This document shows positions 1-7,394 of a stretch of DNA of 9,844 nt, one piece after another. The notes beneath the pieces were generated by a model that saw nothing but the letters and a program-made list of their open reading frames with translations, was not told where the DNA came from and ran no database searches. The stretch lies in assembly GCA_017391435.1 (NCBI GenBank), contig JAFOYS010000366.1, forward strand, positions 1-9,844, read 5' to 3'. Source of the DNA: Alistipes sp. Its GTDB lineage: Bacteria; Bacteroidota; Bacteroidia; Bacteroidales; Rikenellaceae. Position numbers and translations under genes: made by a program. Positions within the stretch are counted from its first letter, which is position 1. Each line of letters opens with the position of its first letter.

Positions 1-1
1 A

Positions 2-1690
2 GGCCTGCCAGTAATGTTCAGCATTATGAACAACCAGTACGCTATGGGTGGTCAGACCCGTGGCGAGACTGAGGGTTATAACTACGCTGCTCGCATTGCT
101 GCCGGATTTAATGTAGACTCGATGCACGCAGAGCGTGTAGATGGCTACAATCCGCTTGCTGTTATTGACGGTTTCCGTCGCAAGAAGGCACTGCTTGAGC
201 AGAAGAAGGGCCCAGTATTGCTCGATATTGTAACCTATCGCTATAGCGGCCACTCACCTTCTGACGCCTCTACATATCGTACACCTGAGGAGGTTAAGGC
301 TTGGGAGGAGATTGATTGTATAAAGAGTTTCGGAGCTAAGCTTATTGAGGCGGGTGTAGCAACTCAGGAGGAGTTAGACCAGATTGTAGAGCAGATGAAG
401 AGCGTCATCTTTGAGATGTACAAGCTCGCTATTGACGAGACACTCTCTCCGCGTATGGATCTTGAGACTAACAGCGAGCTTCTGAGCCAGATGATGTACT
501 CAAACAGCAGTGTAGACTCTATGAGCGACGCTACACCAGATGTAAACCACCCTATGGAGGAGAATCCAAGAGTCAAGCAGCTTGCAACAAAGGAGCGTTT
601 TGCATTTGACAGCAACGGCAAGCCATTCTCAAAGATGAAGACCTTCGGTATTAAGGATGCGCTCTTTGAGGCTATTATTGACCGCTTCTATAAGGACGCT
701 TCGCTGGTTGCATATGGCGAGGAGAACCGTGATTGGGGTGGCGCGTTTGCCGTATACAGAGGCCTTACAGAGGCTCTGCCTTACCACCGCCTCTTTAACT
801 CTCCAATCTCTGAGGCGGCAATTATCGGTACAGCTATCGGATATGCAATGTGTGGCGGTCGTGTAATCCCTGAGATTATGTACTGCGACTTCTTGGGTTG
901 CTGTGGTGATGAGGTCTTCAACCAGCTTCCAAAGTGGCAGGCTATGAGTGGAAATATCCTGAAGATGCCTGTTGTTGTCCGCGTATCTGTAGGTAGCAAG
1001 TATGGCGCACAGCACTCTCAAGATTGGACTTCGCTCTGCACACATATCCCAGGTCTTAAGGTTGTCTTCCCTGTAACTCCATACGATGCTAAGGGTCTTA
1101 TGAATGCTGCTCTGCAGGGTACCGACCCAGTGATATTCTTTGAGAGTCAGCGAATATACGACATCGGCGAGCAGTTCCACCAGGGTGGCGTACCAAAGGA
1201 GTACTACGAGATTGCTATTGGCGAGCCAGATATCAAGCGTGAGGGCGATGATCTTACAATCCTTACTGTCGGCGCAACACTCTATCGCGCACTCAAGGCG
1301 GCAGATATCTTCAAGGAGAAGTATGGCATCAGCGCAGAGGTTATTGACGCCCGCTCTCTTGTGCCATTTAACTACGAGAAGGTGCTTCAGTCTGTAAAGA
1401 AGACCGGTAAGATAATCATTGCCGGCGATGCTACTGCTCGTGGCTCGTTCCTCAACGACCTTGCTGCAAACATCACAACAATGGCCTTTGATTCACTTGA
1501 CGCTGCGCCGGTAGTTCTCGGCTCTCGTAACTGGATAACCCCTTGTCACGAGCTTGAGGAGGCATTCTTCCCTCAGCCAGAGTGGTTTGTAGATGCTTAT
1601 CACGAGAAGATTGCACCTATAGCAGGCTATATGCCTAAGACAAATATGACCGATGCGGAGATGATTCGTCGCGCAAAGGAGGGTGTTTAA
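2..1690 (+). CDS. Fused 2-oxoacid dehydrogenase E1 alpha/beta, 5'-truncated
   Basis: This is the thiamine-diphosphate-dependent E1 component of a 2-oxoacid dehydrogenase complex (pyruvate, branched-chain or acetoin type), which decarboxylates a 2-oxoacid and passes the acyl group to lipoyl-E2 in the cytoplasm. The frame is open to the window edge: residues GLPV precede the first ATG at 14, and GLPV followed by NNQYAM is the usual interior of E1 alpha, so ATG 14 is not the start and the GDG half of the TPP motif lies upstream. Counting from ATG 14, the alpha-type loop YRYSGHSPSDASTYRT is at about 75-90. A polar linker (about 160-195) leads into a complete E1 beta: GEEN with GGAF (235-245), SPISEAAIIG (263-272), YGAQHSQ with its histidine (330-336), and a transketolase C-terminal domain from about 405. 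Alpha and beta are usually separate genes; here they form one chain. The aldolase/SDR gene follows after 15 bases. Substrate specificity cannot be assigned. Confidence 0.93.
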   Translation, partial: GLPVMFSIMNNQYAMGGQTRGETEGYNYAARIAAGFNVDSMHAERVDGYNPLAVIDGFRRKKALLEQKKGPVLLDIVTYRYSGHSPSDASTYRTPEEVKAWEEIDCIKSFGAKLIEAGVATQEELDQIVEQMKSVIFEMYKLAIDETLSPRMDLETNSELLSQMMYSNSSVDSMSDATPDVNHPMEENPRVKQLATKERFAFDSNGKPFSKMKTFGIKDALFEAIIDRFYKDASLVAYGEENRDWGGAFAVYRGLTEALPYHRLFNSPISEAAIIGTAIGYAMCGGRVIPEIMYCDFLGCCGDEVFNQLPKWQAMSGNILKMPVVVRVSVGSKYGAQHSQDWTSLCTHIPGLKVVFPVTPYDAKGLMNAALQGTDPVIFFESQRIYDIGEQFHQGGVPKEYYEIAIGEPDIKREGDDLTILTVGATLYRALKAADIFKEKYGISAEVIDARSLVPFNYEKVLQSVKKTGKIIIAGDATARGSFLNDLAANITTMAFDSLDAAPVVLGSRNWITPCHELEEAFFPQPEWFVDAYHEKIAPIAGYMPKTNMTDAEMIRRAKEGV

Positions 1691-1705
1691 TTATTACTTG
1701 TAGAG

Positions 1706-3658
1706 ATGAACTATTTAGAGCAACTTATAGATATATCGCGTAGATATGGCTCCGACAGCCGCTATGTAATTGCGGGAGGTGGCAACACCTCCTTCAAGAC
1801 CGCGGATAGGCTCTATGTCAAGGCAAGTGGCCACTCTTTAGGCACAATTACCGATCAGGGCTTTGCCGTATTAGACCGAGAGCGTCTAAACCTTATTGCG
1901 ACAAAGCAGTATAGCGACAACTCTATAGAGCGAGAGGCTCAGGCGGCAGCAGATCTTCTATCAGCCTGCATATCTGTGGGTCGTAAGCCATCTGTAGAGA
2001 CCCTGCTGCACAATGTTATCAGCTCTCAATTTGTCGTACACCTCCATCCGACAGTTATCAACGGACTTACATCGAGTGTAGATGTTGAGGCTCAGACAGT
2101 TCGCCTCTTTGGATCCTCTGTGCTCTATGTTCCATACTCAGATCCTGGCTATCCTCTCTATAAGAGTGTTGCGGCGGCAGTTGAGAGATATGTAGCAGAG
2201 CACGGCTGCGAGCCTAAGGCTATAATGTTGCAGAACCACGGCGTCTTTGTTGGCGGACAAACCATTGAGCAGATTGAGGCTGTATACACAGAGCTGCTAT
2301 CTGCTATTGACAGCGCCATAACAATGCCACTGCCAGAGGGTGAAGTTCCTCAGTGTGAGTTTATTAGCGAGGTTGTGCCAGCAATAAGAATGATTGCAAG
2401 TCAGGGCGATGAGATAAAGACGCTAAGGGTTACAAATAACCCTCTTGTAGAGTGGTTTGCTCAGGATGAGGATCACTTTGCAAAGGTTGCCAAGCCATTC
2501 TCTCCAGACTCTATAATCTACTGCAGATCGAAGTATATCTACATCTCAGCCTCAACAAAGGAGGAGATTTTAGACCAGGCAGAGAGGAAAATTTCGGACT
2601 ATATATCCCAAAATAGCTACGCACCAAAGATTGTGGTAATCAAGGGCTTAGGCCTTGTCTCTATCGGCGAGAACGCAAAGGACTGCGCCAATACAGAGGA
2701 TGTATACCTTGATATGATGAAGGTTAGCTACCTTGCTCAATCCTTCGGTGGAGAGCATCAGCTGTCGGACAATCAGATTCACTTTGTAGATAACTGGGAG
2801 GCTCATCGTCCAAATATGAAGGCGCTAAACTTTGGCCGCGTGCCAAACAAGGTCTTTATCATCACTGGTGCTGCTCAGGGCTTTGGCCAGGGTATTGCCA
2901 AGTGCCTAATTGCTCAGGGTGCGAATATTGTTGTTGCTGACCTTAATGAGGTTACGGGAGTTCAGACCGTAACAGAACTTAACAGTGTTGCAAAGGCAAA
3001 TAGGGCTATATTTGTCAAGTGCGATATTACCGATGAGAGTAGCCTTAACAACCTTATTGACAGAACTGTATCAGCCTTTGGCGGTGTTGATGTCTTTGTG
3101 AGCAATGCAGGTATTGCGCGCGCTGGAGGCCTTGACACTATGACCGTTGAGATGTTTGAGCTGATGACAGAGGTAAACTACAAGGCCTACTTCCTCTCAA
3201 CAAAGGCGGCAAGCAGCGTGATGAAGCTTCAGAATCGTTACCGCGAGGATAACTACGGCGACATAATCCAGATTAACTCTAAGAGTGGTCTGAGAGGCTC
3301 AAAGGCAAACTTTGCCTATGCTGGTAGTAAGTTTGGAGGCATTGGTCTTACACAGTCCTTTGCCCTTGAGCTTGCTCCGTATCGCATAAAGGTCAACTCA
3401 ATATGTCCGGGCAACTACTACGACGGTCCACTGTGGAGCGATCCAGAGAAGGGTCTATTTCTGCAGTTCCTCAAAGCGGGTAAGGTTCCTGGGGCAAAGA
3501 GCGTTGAGGATGTAAGAGAGTACTACATCTCTCAGTCTCCAATGCGTAAGGGTTGTGCTCCAGAGGATGTCTGCAAGGCCGTTCTGTACCTTATTGAGCA
3601 GACTTGCGAGACTGGTCAGGCGCTCCCTATTTCGGGCGGTCAGGTGATGCTAAACTAA
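1706..3658 (+). CDS. Bifunctional class II aldolase/short-chain dehydrogenase
   Basis: This 650-residue protein joins a zinc-dependent class II aldolase to an NAD(P)-dependent short-chain dehydrogenase, the layout of the RhaD/RhaE-like bifunctional family (usually about 650-700 residues). The aldolase half (about 1-240) shows GGGNTSFK (24-31), a candidate catalytic Glu98, the zinc ligands His112 and His114 in HLHP, and His178 in NHG. A linker region (about 241-380) precedes the SDR half, which has the Rossmann motif TGAAQGFG (387-394), SNAG (466-469), Ser525/Ser527, the catalytic pair Tyr538 and Lys542 in YAGSK, and the C-terminal SGGQ. All key residues of both activities are present. In characterised relatives the aldolase cleaves a ketose 1-phosphate to dihydroxyacetone phosphate and an aldehyde, and the dehydrogenase oxidises a carbonyl or alcohol product; the substrate here is unknown. 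No rhamnose genes are visible nearby, so a rhamnose role is not supported. It sits between E1 and the lipoate ligase, with only 3 bases before the latter. Confidence 0.9.
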   Translation: MNYLEQLIDISRRYGSDSRYVIAGGGNTSFKTADRLYVKASGHSLGTITDQGFAVLDRERLNLIATKQYSDNSIEREAQAAADLLSACISVGRKPSVETLLHNVISSQFVVHLHPTVINGLTSSVDVEAQTVRLFGSSVLYVPYSDPGYPLYKSVAAAVERYVAEHGCEPKAIMLQNHGVFVGGQTIEQIEAVYTELLSAIDSAITMPLPEGEVPQCEFISEVVPAIRMIASQGDEIKTLRVTNNPLVEWFAQDEDHFAKVAKPFSPDSIIYCRSKYIYISASTKEEILDQAERKISDYISQNSYAPKIVVIKGLGLVSIGENAKDCANTEDVYLDMMKVSYLAQSFGGEHQLSDNQIHFVDNWEAHRPNMKALNFGRVPNKVFIITGAAQGFGQGIAKCLIAQGANIVVADLNEVTGVQTVTELNSVAKANRAIFVKCDITDESSLNNLIDRTVSAFGGVDVFVSNAGIARAGGLDTMTVEMFELMTEVNYKAYFLSTKAASSVMKLQNRYREDNYGDIIQINSKSGLRGSKANFAYAGSKFGGIGLTQSFALELAPYRIKVNSICPGNYYDGPLWSDPEKGLFLQFLKAGKVPGAKSVEDVREYYISQSPMRKGCAPEDVCKAVLYLIEQTCETGQALPISGGQVMLN

Positions 3659-3661
3659 TCG

Positions 3662-4279
3662 ATGCGAATCATCTTTAACAATAGTAGAAAGGCGACTGAA
3701 AATCTGGCTCTGGAGCAGCAACTGCTCTCAGGGCCAGAGTCTGTTGTTCTGCTGTATATAAACGATAAGACAGTTGTTGTCGGTCGCAACCAGACTATAG
3801 ATGCCGAGGTGGACTGCGACTACTGCCACAGGTGCGGCATTGAGGTTGTGCGCCGAGAGAGTGGCGGCGGTGCGGTCTATCACGACAGTGGAAATGTAAA
3901 CTACGCCTTTATTGTAGATGCCGGCAAAAATCCGTTAGACAGAGACTATACCGAGCCTATTGTCTGGGCGCTACGAGAGATGGGCTTAACGGCAACTGCG
4001 GGCAGCCGAGGCGAGATTACAGTAGAGGGTAAAAAGATCTCTGGCAGTGCATCTATGGTCAAAAGAGGGCGCGTGCTTTTTCACGGTACACTGCTTTATA
4101 ACACTGATTTACAAACACTTGACCGCGTACTTAGAGGCAATGAGCTCTTACGCGGCAAGGGTGTAAAATCCGTCCGAAGTGATGTTATAAACCTAAAACC
4201 GCTACTACCAGAAATTGAGTCTGTCGAGCGTTTTGTAGAGCAGTTAATAGCCAACCTACAGAGCTACTACAGCAAATAG
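3662..4279 (+). CDS. lplA: Compact lipoate-protein ligase (catalytic domain only)
   Basis: This 205-residue member of the BPL/LPL catalytic family probably attaches lipoate to lipoyl domains, most likely on the E2 partner of the dehydrogenase encoded at the head of this operon. Visible motifs are VGRNQ (40-44), the lipoyl-binding loop RRESGGGAVYHD (64-75), the catalytic-lysine segment GKKISGSA (123-130) and FHGTLL (140-145). The order and spacing match the large domain of LplA. The protein stops after this domain, whereas E. coli LplA has 338 residues including a C-terminal accessory domain needed for lipoate activation. It could therefore need a separate partner like the archaeal LplB, act as a lipoyl or octanoyl transferase, or be a naturally compact ligase. 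The start ATG lies 3 bases after the previous stop codon, which implies co-transcription and coupled translation. The family is clear; ligase versus transferase is uncertain. Confidence 0.85.
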   Translation: MRIIFNNSRKATENLALEQQLLSGPESVVLLYINDKTVVVGRNQTIDAEVDCDYCHRCGIEVVRRESGGGAVYHDSGNVNYAFIVDAGKNPLDRDYTEPIVWALREMGLTATAGSRGEITVEGKKISGSASMVKRGRVLFHGTLLYNTDLQTLDRVLRGNELLRGKGVKSVRSDVINLKPLLPEIESVERFVEQLIANLQSYYSK

Positions 4280-4289
4280 CAGAGACAAA

Positions 4290-4313
4290 AACGGGGAGTC
4301 ATTACTCCCCGTT
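4290..4313. terminator. Bidirectional hairpin terminator between convergent genes
   Basis: A 9-bp perfect stem, acggggagt (4291-4299) and actccccgt (4304-4312), surrounds a 4-base loop and extends by one A-T pair on the outside. It sits 10 bases after the plus-strand lipoate ligase and 19 bases beyond the stop of the minus-strand acyltransferase gene. Read on the minus strand it is followed by a run of T residues, the better intrinsic terminator. On the plus strand the tail is T-rich but interrupted. Confidence 0.85.
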
Positions 4314-4331
4314 ATTTATAAAACTATGTCC

Positions 4332-5480
4332 CTACAACTCCTTGATAAATGCCCTACGGCGCTTGTGCTGTATATGGTCAAAAATCACAAAGTTTGAAAG
4401 GTTTTTGTGGTTTGTCTCAAGTATAGATGTGGTCTCTACCCTCTGGATGCCGTACTGTCTAAAGTATGGCGTCATCTCGTCAAAAATTAGTGATGCAACA
4501 CCCTTGTCCTGATAGTCTGGACGAACGGCAATAAGCAGCAGGTCAAAGTCTGTGAACTTCTTGGCCTTCAGTGCCTTAAGCAGGTGATACCAACCAAATG
4601 GAAAGAGTTTACCACCACATTTACGCAGCGCTTCAGAGAGAGACGGCATACCCAATCCAACAGCCACAATCTCATCCTTCTCATTGGCAACCATAGTGAC
4701 AAAATCAAAGTTGAGAATCGGGAAATACATATTACAGTAGTACCTCTTCTGCTTATCTGTCATCGGCTGATAGTTATATAGCTTCTGATATGCCTCATCA
4801 AGTACATCAAAGTATGTGTATCCATATCTCTTCTTCAGCTCTCGGGCGCTCTTTACCTTTACTATGTGCAGGTTGAATCGCTTCTCTACGATCTTTGCCA
4901 CGCGTCGCATTCGCTCTGGAGCCTGCTCTGGAGGGGTTATTTGGAACTCAATCCAGTCACTCTCCTTTGTTAGCCCATAGCGCTCGTAGTGGGCAATATA
5001 GTACGGATGTGTATAGAGGCTGGCCATAGGTGCATTGTAGTCAAAACCCTCAATCAGCAGACCCTCCTTATCAAAATCTGTAAAGCCCACAGGACCATTT
5101 AGGTGAGTCATTCCCTTCTCGCGGCCCCAAGCGGCAACTGCGTCTAACAGAGCCTTAAAGACGCTGTAGTCATCAACAAAGTCAAACCATCCGAAGCGGC
5201 ACTTCTTTACGCCCCACGCCTCATTTGCGCGGTGGTTGACAATTCCTACAATGCGACCCACAATTTTACCCTCTCTGTAGGCCATATAGACAACAAAGTC
5301 GCACACCTCAAGGGCTGGATTACTCTTGGCATCAAAGGTATTTAACTCATCAAAGAATATCGGAGGACAGTAGTATGGATTTCCCTTGTACAGGTCAATG
5401 CCAAACTGTACAAATTTGCGTAGGTCTCCCCTACTCTTTACCTCCTTAACTATAATCTCATTTTGGGTTGTAGTGAGCAT
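4332..5480 (-). CDS. GNAT-family N-acetyltransferase-like protein, 382 aa
   Basis: A 382-residue cytoplasmic protein of a type common in Bacteroidota and usually labelled GNAT N-acetyltransferase. Its C-terminal part (about 305-345) holds LLLIAVRPDYQDKGVASLIF, a good match to GNAT motif A, in which Q-x-x-G-x-A contacts the acetyl-CoA pyrophosphate. The N-terminal half contains the family-typical stretches NPYYCPP and GPVGFTDFDKEG; I infer a second, divergent GNAT-like fold there. The acceptor substrate is unknown. The frame extends upstream to an ATG at 5543, but a consensus promoter overlaps that codon (5510-5540), so the transcript would start downstream of it. The next ATG, at 5480, begins the protein MLTTTQNEIIVKEV and is 29 bases from the -7 box, so I chose it. 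The gene lies 96 bases after the SDR gene on the same strand and ends at a shared terminator. Confidence 0.82.
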   Translation of the reverse strand: MLTTTQNEIIVKEVKSRGDLRKFVQFGIDLYKGNPYYCPPIFFDELNTFDAKSNPALEVCDFVVYMAYREGKIVGRIVGIVNHRANEAWGVKKCRFGWFDFVDDYSVFKALLDAVAAWGREKGMTHLNGPVGFTDFDKEGLLIEGFDYNAPMASLYTHPYYIAHYERYGLTKESDWIEFQITPPEQAPERMRRVAKIVEKRFNLHIVKVKSARELKKRYGYTYFDVLDEAYQKLYNYQPMTDKQKRYYCNMYFPILNFDFVTMVANEKDEIVAVGLGMPSLSEALRKCGGKLFPFGWYHLLKALKAKKFTDFDLLLIAVRPDYQDKGVASLIFDEMTPYFRQYGIQRVETTSILETNHKNLSNFVIFDHIQHKRRRAFIKEL

Positions 5481-5509
5481 AAATTGCAATATTTGTTTGG
5501 GTAGTCTGG

Positions 5510-5540
5510 CAAAGATAACAGAAATATGTAAGAAATCAAA
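5510..5540 (-). promoter_or_regulatory. Bacteroidota-type promoter for the GNAT gene
   Basis: On the minus strand, TTTG (5537-5540) is followed after exactly 19 bases by TATCTTTG (5510-5517), a perfect match to the Bacteroidota primary-sigma consensus TTTG-N19-21-TAnnTTTG. Transcription should start a few bases further on, near 5503-5505, giving a leader of about 25 bases before the ATG at 5480. The -33 box overlaps the upstream in-frame ATG at 5543, which rules that codon out as the start for this transcript. Confidence 0.85.
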
Positions 5541-5576
5541 CATTTTAGCCCCTATTGAGACATTTTTAGATATTCG

Positions 5577-6323
5577 CTACTCCTCAGGATATATCATCTT
5601 TTTGGTCACGCCACCATCAACAGTTATGCACTGACCGTTGATAAACTCGCTCTTTGGGTCGCACAAAAATAGGCAGGTATGGGCAATATCCTCCGCTCTG
5701 CCTACCCTACCAGATAGGTGAAATTGGTGATCCTCGTCTCTCAAAACCTCACTCTCATCCACACTAATCCACCCTGGCGCAATGGCATTCACTGTAATAT
5801 GATACGGCGCTAACGAGACGGCCAGAGCGTGCGTTAACGACCATATACCGCCCTTTGATGCAGCGTATGCCTCCGTGCCAGCCTCACTCTGTAGATAGCG
5901 CGTAGAGCAGAGGTTTACTATTCGGCCATACTTATTTGTGCTCCCCATAGCCTTGCGGTGCATAGCAAGCAGTCGCGCAGTGATAAAGGCCGAGCGTAGG
6001 TTGGTGTTAAGAATCATCTCAAAGTGCTCTACAGTCGTGTCGGTAATGGCCTCAAAACCGCCAATACCAACATTGTTGACAATAATATCAAGGTCACCCC
6101 ACTCCGTAAGCAGCTCCGTTACAGCCGCCTCCAAGGCCTGCTTATCACAGACATCAAGAGCAAAAAATCTCGCCCCCGTAGCCGCTGCAACCTCCTCTCC
6201 ACGAGCAGTGTCAATATCACAAAAAGCTACACGGTCATCCTGACTAACAAAAGCCTCTACAATAGCACGACCAATACCGTGGCCCGCACCAGTAACAAAT
6301 ACTCGTCGCATAATTGGTATCAT
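5577..6323 (-). CDS. SDR family NAD-dependent oxidoreductase
   Basis: A classical short-chain dehydrogenase of 248 residues (family range about 250) that oxidises or reduces an alcohol/carbonyl with a nicotinamide cofactor in the cytoplasm. The cofactor motif TGAGHGIG is at 11-18. The acidic CDID at 35-38, at the end of the second strand, favours NAD over NADP. NNVG (83-86) replaces the usual NNAG. The catalytic residues are Ser140, Tyr153 and Lys157 (YAASK), and the C-terminal VDGG is at 235-238. The substrate cannot be named. ATG 6323 gives MIPIM; the in-frame ATG at 6311 would begin MRRVFVTG, the more typical SDR N-terminus. ATG 6311 lies 28 bases from the -7 box, almost the same distance as in the neighbouring GNAT gene, so 6311 may be the true start. 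No terminator separates this gene from the GNAT gene, so read-through is likely in addition to the GNAT promoter. Confidence 0.92.
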   Translation of the reverse strand: MIPIMRRVFVTGAGHGIGRAIVEAFVSQDDRVAFCDIDTARGEEVAAATGARFFALDVCDKQALEAAVTELLTEWGDLDIIVNNVGIGGFEAITDTTVEHFEMILNTNLRSAFITARLLAMHRKAMGSTNKYGRIVNLCSTRYLQSEAGTEAYAASKGGIWSLTHALAVSLAPYHITVNAIAPGWISVDESEVLRDEDHQFHLSGRVGRAEDIAHTCLFLCDPKSEFINGQCITVDGGVTKKMIYPEE

Positions 6324-6339
6324 TCAAGTTTTATTATAA

Positions 6340-6370
6340 CAAAGTTATAAAGATTTTTTTTAACGACAAA
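6340..6370 (-). promoter_or_regulatory. Bacteroidota-type promoter for the SDR gene
   Basis: On the minus strand, TTTG (6367-6370) and TAACTTTG (6340-6347) are separated by exactly 19 bases, again a perfect TTTG-N19-TAnnTTTG. The spacer carries a run of A residues. Transcription probably starts near 6333-6335. That leaves a leader of about 10 bases to ATG 6323 or about 22 bases to ATG 6311. Confidence 0.85.
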
Positions 6371-6460
6371 ATGGATATTTTTTCCCTCTACCGCCCTCTA
6401 TATTAGCAAAGAGATAATTAAAACAAAAGGTTGCGCCCGACACATATAGGGCACATTTTT

Positions 6461-6925
6461 ATGGGAAAGTCAGTATCAGAGTGTAATGCAAGTGCCGACA
6501 AGGCTATTAAGGGTATGATGGCTACCGTTGTAGGAACAGCCCTTGTTCCTGCTCACGTCAATTGGGCACTTACGGCCTCGGCAATGGGCGCTGGAGTTGT
6601 AGCAATAGGACTTTGCTATGACATAAAACTCACAAAAGATGAGGGATGGAAACTCGTAAAACAGTTTATCATCAGCGCCGGATTCTGGTTCCTCTCAATG
6701 AATGTTGGCTCTAAAATTCTCTCTGCCCTAATGCAGTCTACAGGCCTTGGATATGGCGCCGGCGTAGCCTTAGATGCCGCATCGTCAGCCGCTTTTGCTT
6801 GGGCTATTGGCGCAACAGCTAAGGAGTATTTCCAGCGAGAGTTCCTCGGCAAGACAAAACTCTCGACAGAGCAACTTGGCCAGATTTTCCGCGACGCATT
6901 CAAGGAGAATAAGAGTAACAAATAA
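6461..6925 (+). CDS. Small hydrophobic DUF697-like membrane protein
   Basis: A 154-residue protein with three hydrophobic, glycine- and alanine-rich segments at about 20-52, 68-91 and 97-120, followed by a charged, probably cytoplasmic tail (KEYFQREFLGKTKLS onward). The pattern of small residues, VPAHVNW after the first segment and the final AIGATAKEYF resemble DUF697/YcjF-type domains, which occur as membrane partners of GTPases; this assignment is by eye. A holin-like or pore-forming protein with glycine-zipper helices is an alternative. The frame extends upstream only to a TTG at 6431 in GC-rich sequence. ATG 6461 is preceded by an AT-rich tract as is usual in this phylum and begins MGKSVSECNASADK, so it is preferred. 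It is the first of three small genes in a row and is separated by 12 bases from the next. No strong promoter was found in the 137 bases upstream. Confidence 0.72.
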   Translation: MGKSVSECNASADKAIKGMMATVVGTALVPAHVNWALTASAMGAGVVAIGLCYDIKLTKDEGWKLVKQFIISAGFWFLSMNVGSKILSALMQSTGLGYGAGVALDAASSAAFAWAIGATAKEYFQREFLGKTKLSTEQLGQIFRDAFKENKSNK

Positions 6926-6937
6926 AATCGTAAAACT

Positions 6938-7381
6938 ATGTTTGAGGAACTATTTGAAAGACTTTCTGAGTATTTCTCTGGCGACGAAATCTCTGACGCA
7001 ACAGACTCTGGCTCTGTGACTTGCGACGGCGAGATATCCTTGGCAGATGTCGATTTATCACACTATACTCCATCCGAGATAGAAGAGGCCATACGAGTTG
7101 CAGCCGCCTCTGATACCTCCCACGCATACGAAGTCTCCTTTGGAGCATCGTACGATGTTGACGCACGAAATTTGGCAAAATCGCAACTTCTTGACCAGCT
7201 GAATTATAATAGAATCTATGTCACATCTGTCTCTACCGATAACCTCTGGGGCGGCATAGACTCCTACTCTGGAGATAAAATCTATGACGCTATCAACGAG
7301 GCCCGCGACGATGGCAAAATCAGCGACACAATCTATCGAAAACTAATAGCCCTGCTCAAGAAAGCCTGCCACTCACAGTAA
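6938..7381 (+). CDS. Acidic 147-residue protein of unknown function
   Basis: I do not recognise this protein. It has no signal peptide or membrane segment and is clearly acidic. Visible parts are an N-terminal amphipathic helix (FEELFERLSEYF, 2-13), an Asp/Ser-rich stretch (14-40), and a more folded-looking C-terminal half that includes YNRIYVTSVSTDNLWGG (90-106) and a terminal helix with a basic end (IYRKLIALLKKACHSQ). It lies 12 bases after the DUF697-like gene and 13 bases before a 54-residue frame, so the three are probably co-transcribed. It may be a soluble partner of the membrane protein; this is inferred only from position and from its charge and amphipathic start. Confidence 0.7.
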   Translation: MFEELFERLSEYFSGDEISDATDSGSVTCDGEISLADVDLSHYTPSEIEEAIRVAAASDTSHAYEVSFGASYDVDARNLAKSQLLDQLNYNRIYVTSVSTDNLWGGIDSYSGDKIYDAINEARDDGKISDTIYRKLIALLKKACHSQ

Positions 7382-7394
7382 TAAATAGAAGAGT

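Noticed and set aside
629..1180. A 183-residue minus-strand frame opposite the E1 gene
   Set aside because: It lies fully inside a strongly supported gene with clear catalytic motifs; the translated sequence has no recognisable domain and is a shadow frame.
5938..6350. Plus-strand frames of about 100 residues opposite the SDR gene
   Set aside because: They are antisense shadows of an intact SDR with all catalytic residues, and their composition (Ser/Arg-rich) is typical of such shadows.
6399..6406. TATATTAG as a -7 box for the three-gene cassette
   Set aside because: It has one mismatch to TAnnTTTG and no TTTG at 19-21 bases upstream; the region 6320-6460 contains no TTTG on the plus strand. 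Too weak to list as a promoter.
6431..6460. TTG start giving ten extra residues (MRPTHIGHIF) to the DUF697-like protein
   Set aside because: The ATG at 6461 has an AT-rich leader and begins the plausible coding part; the extension lies in GC-rich, non-coding-looking sequence.
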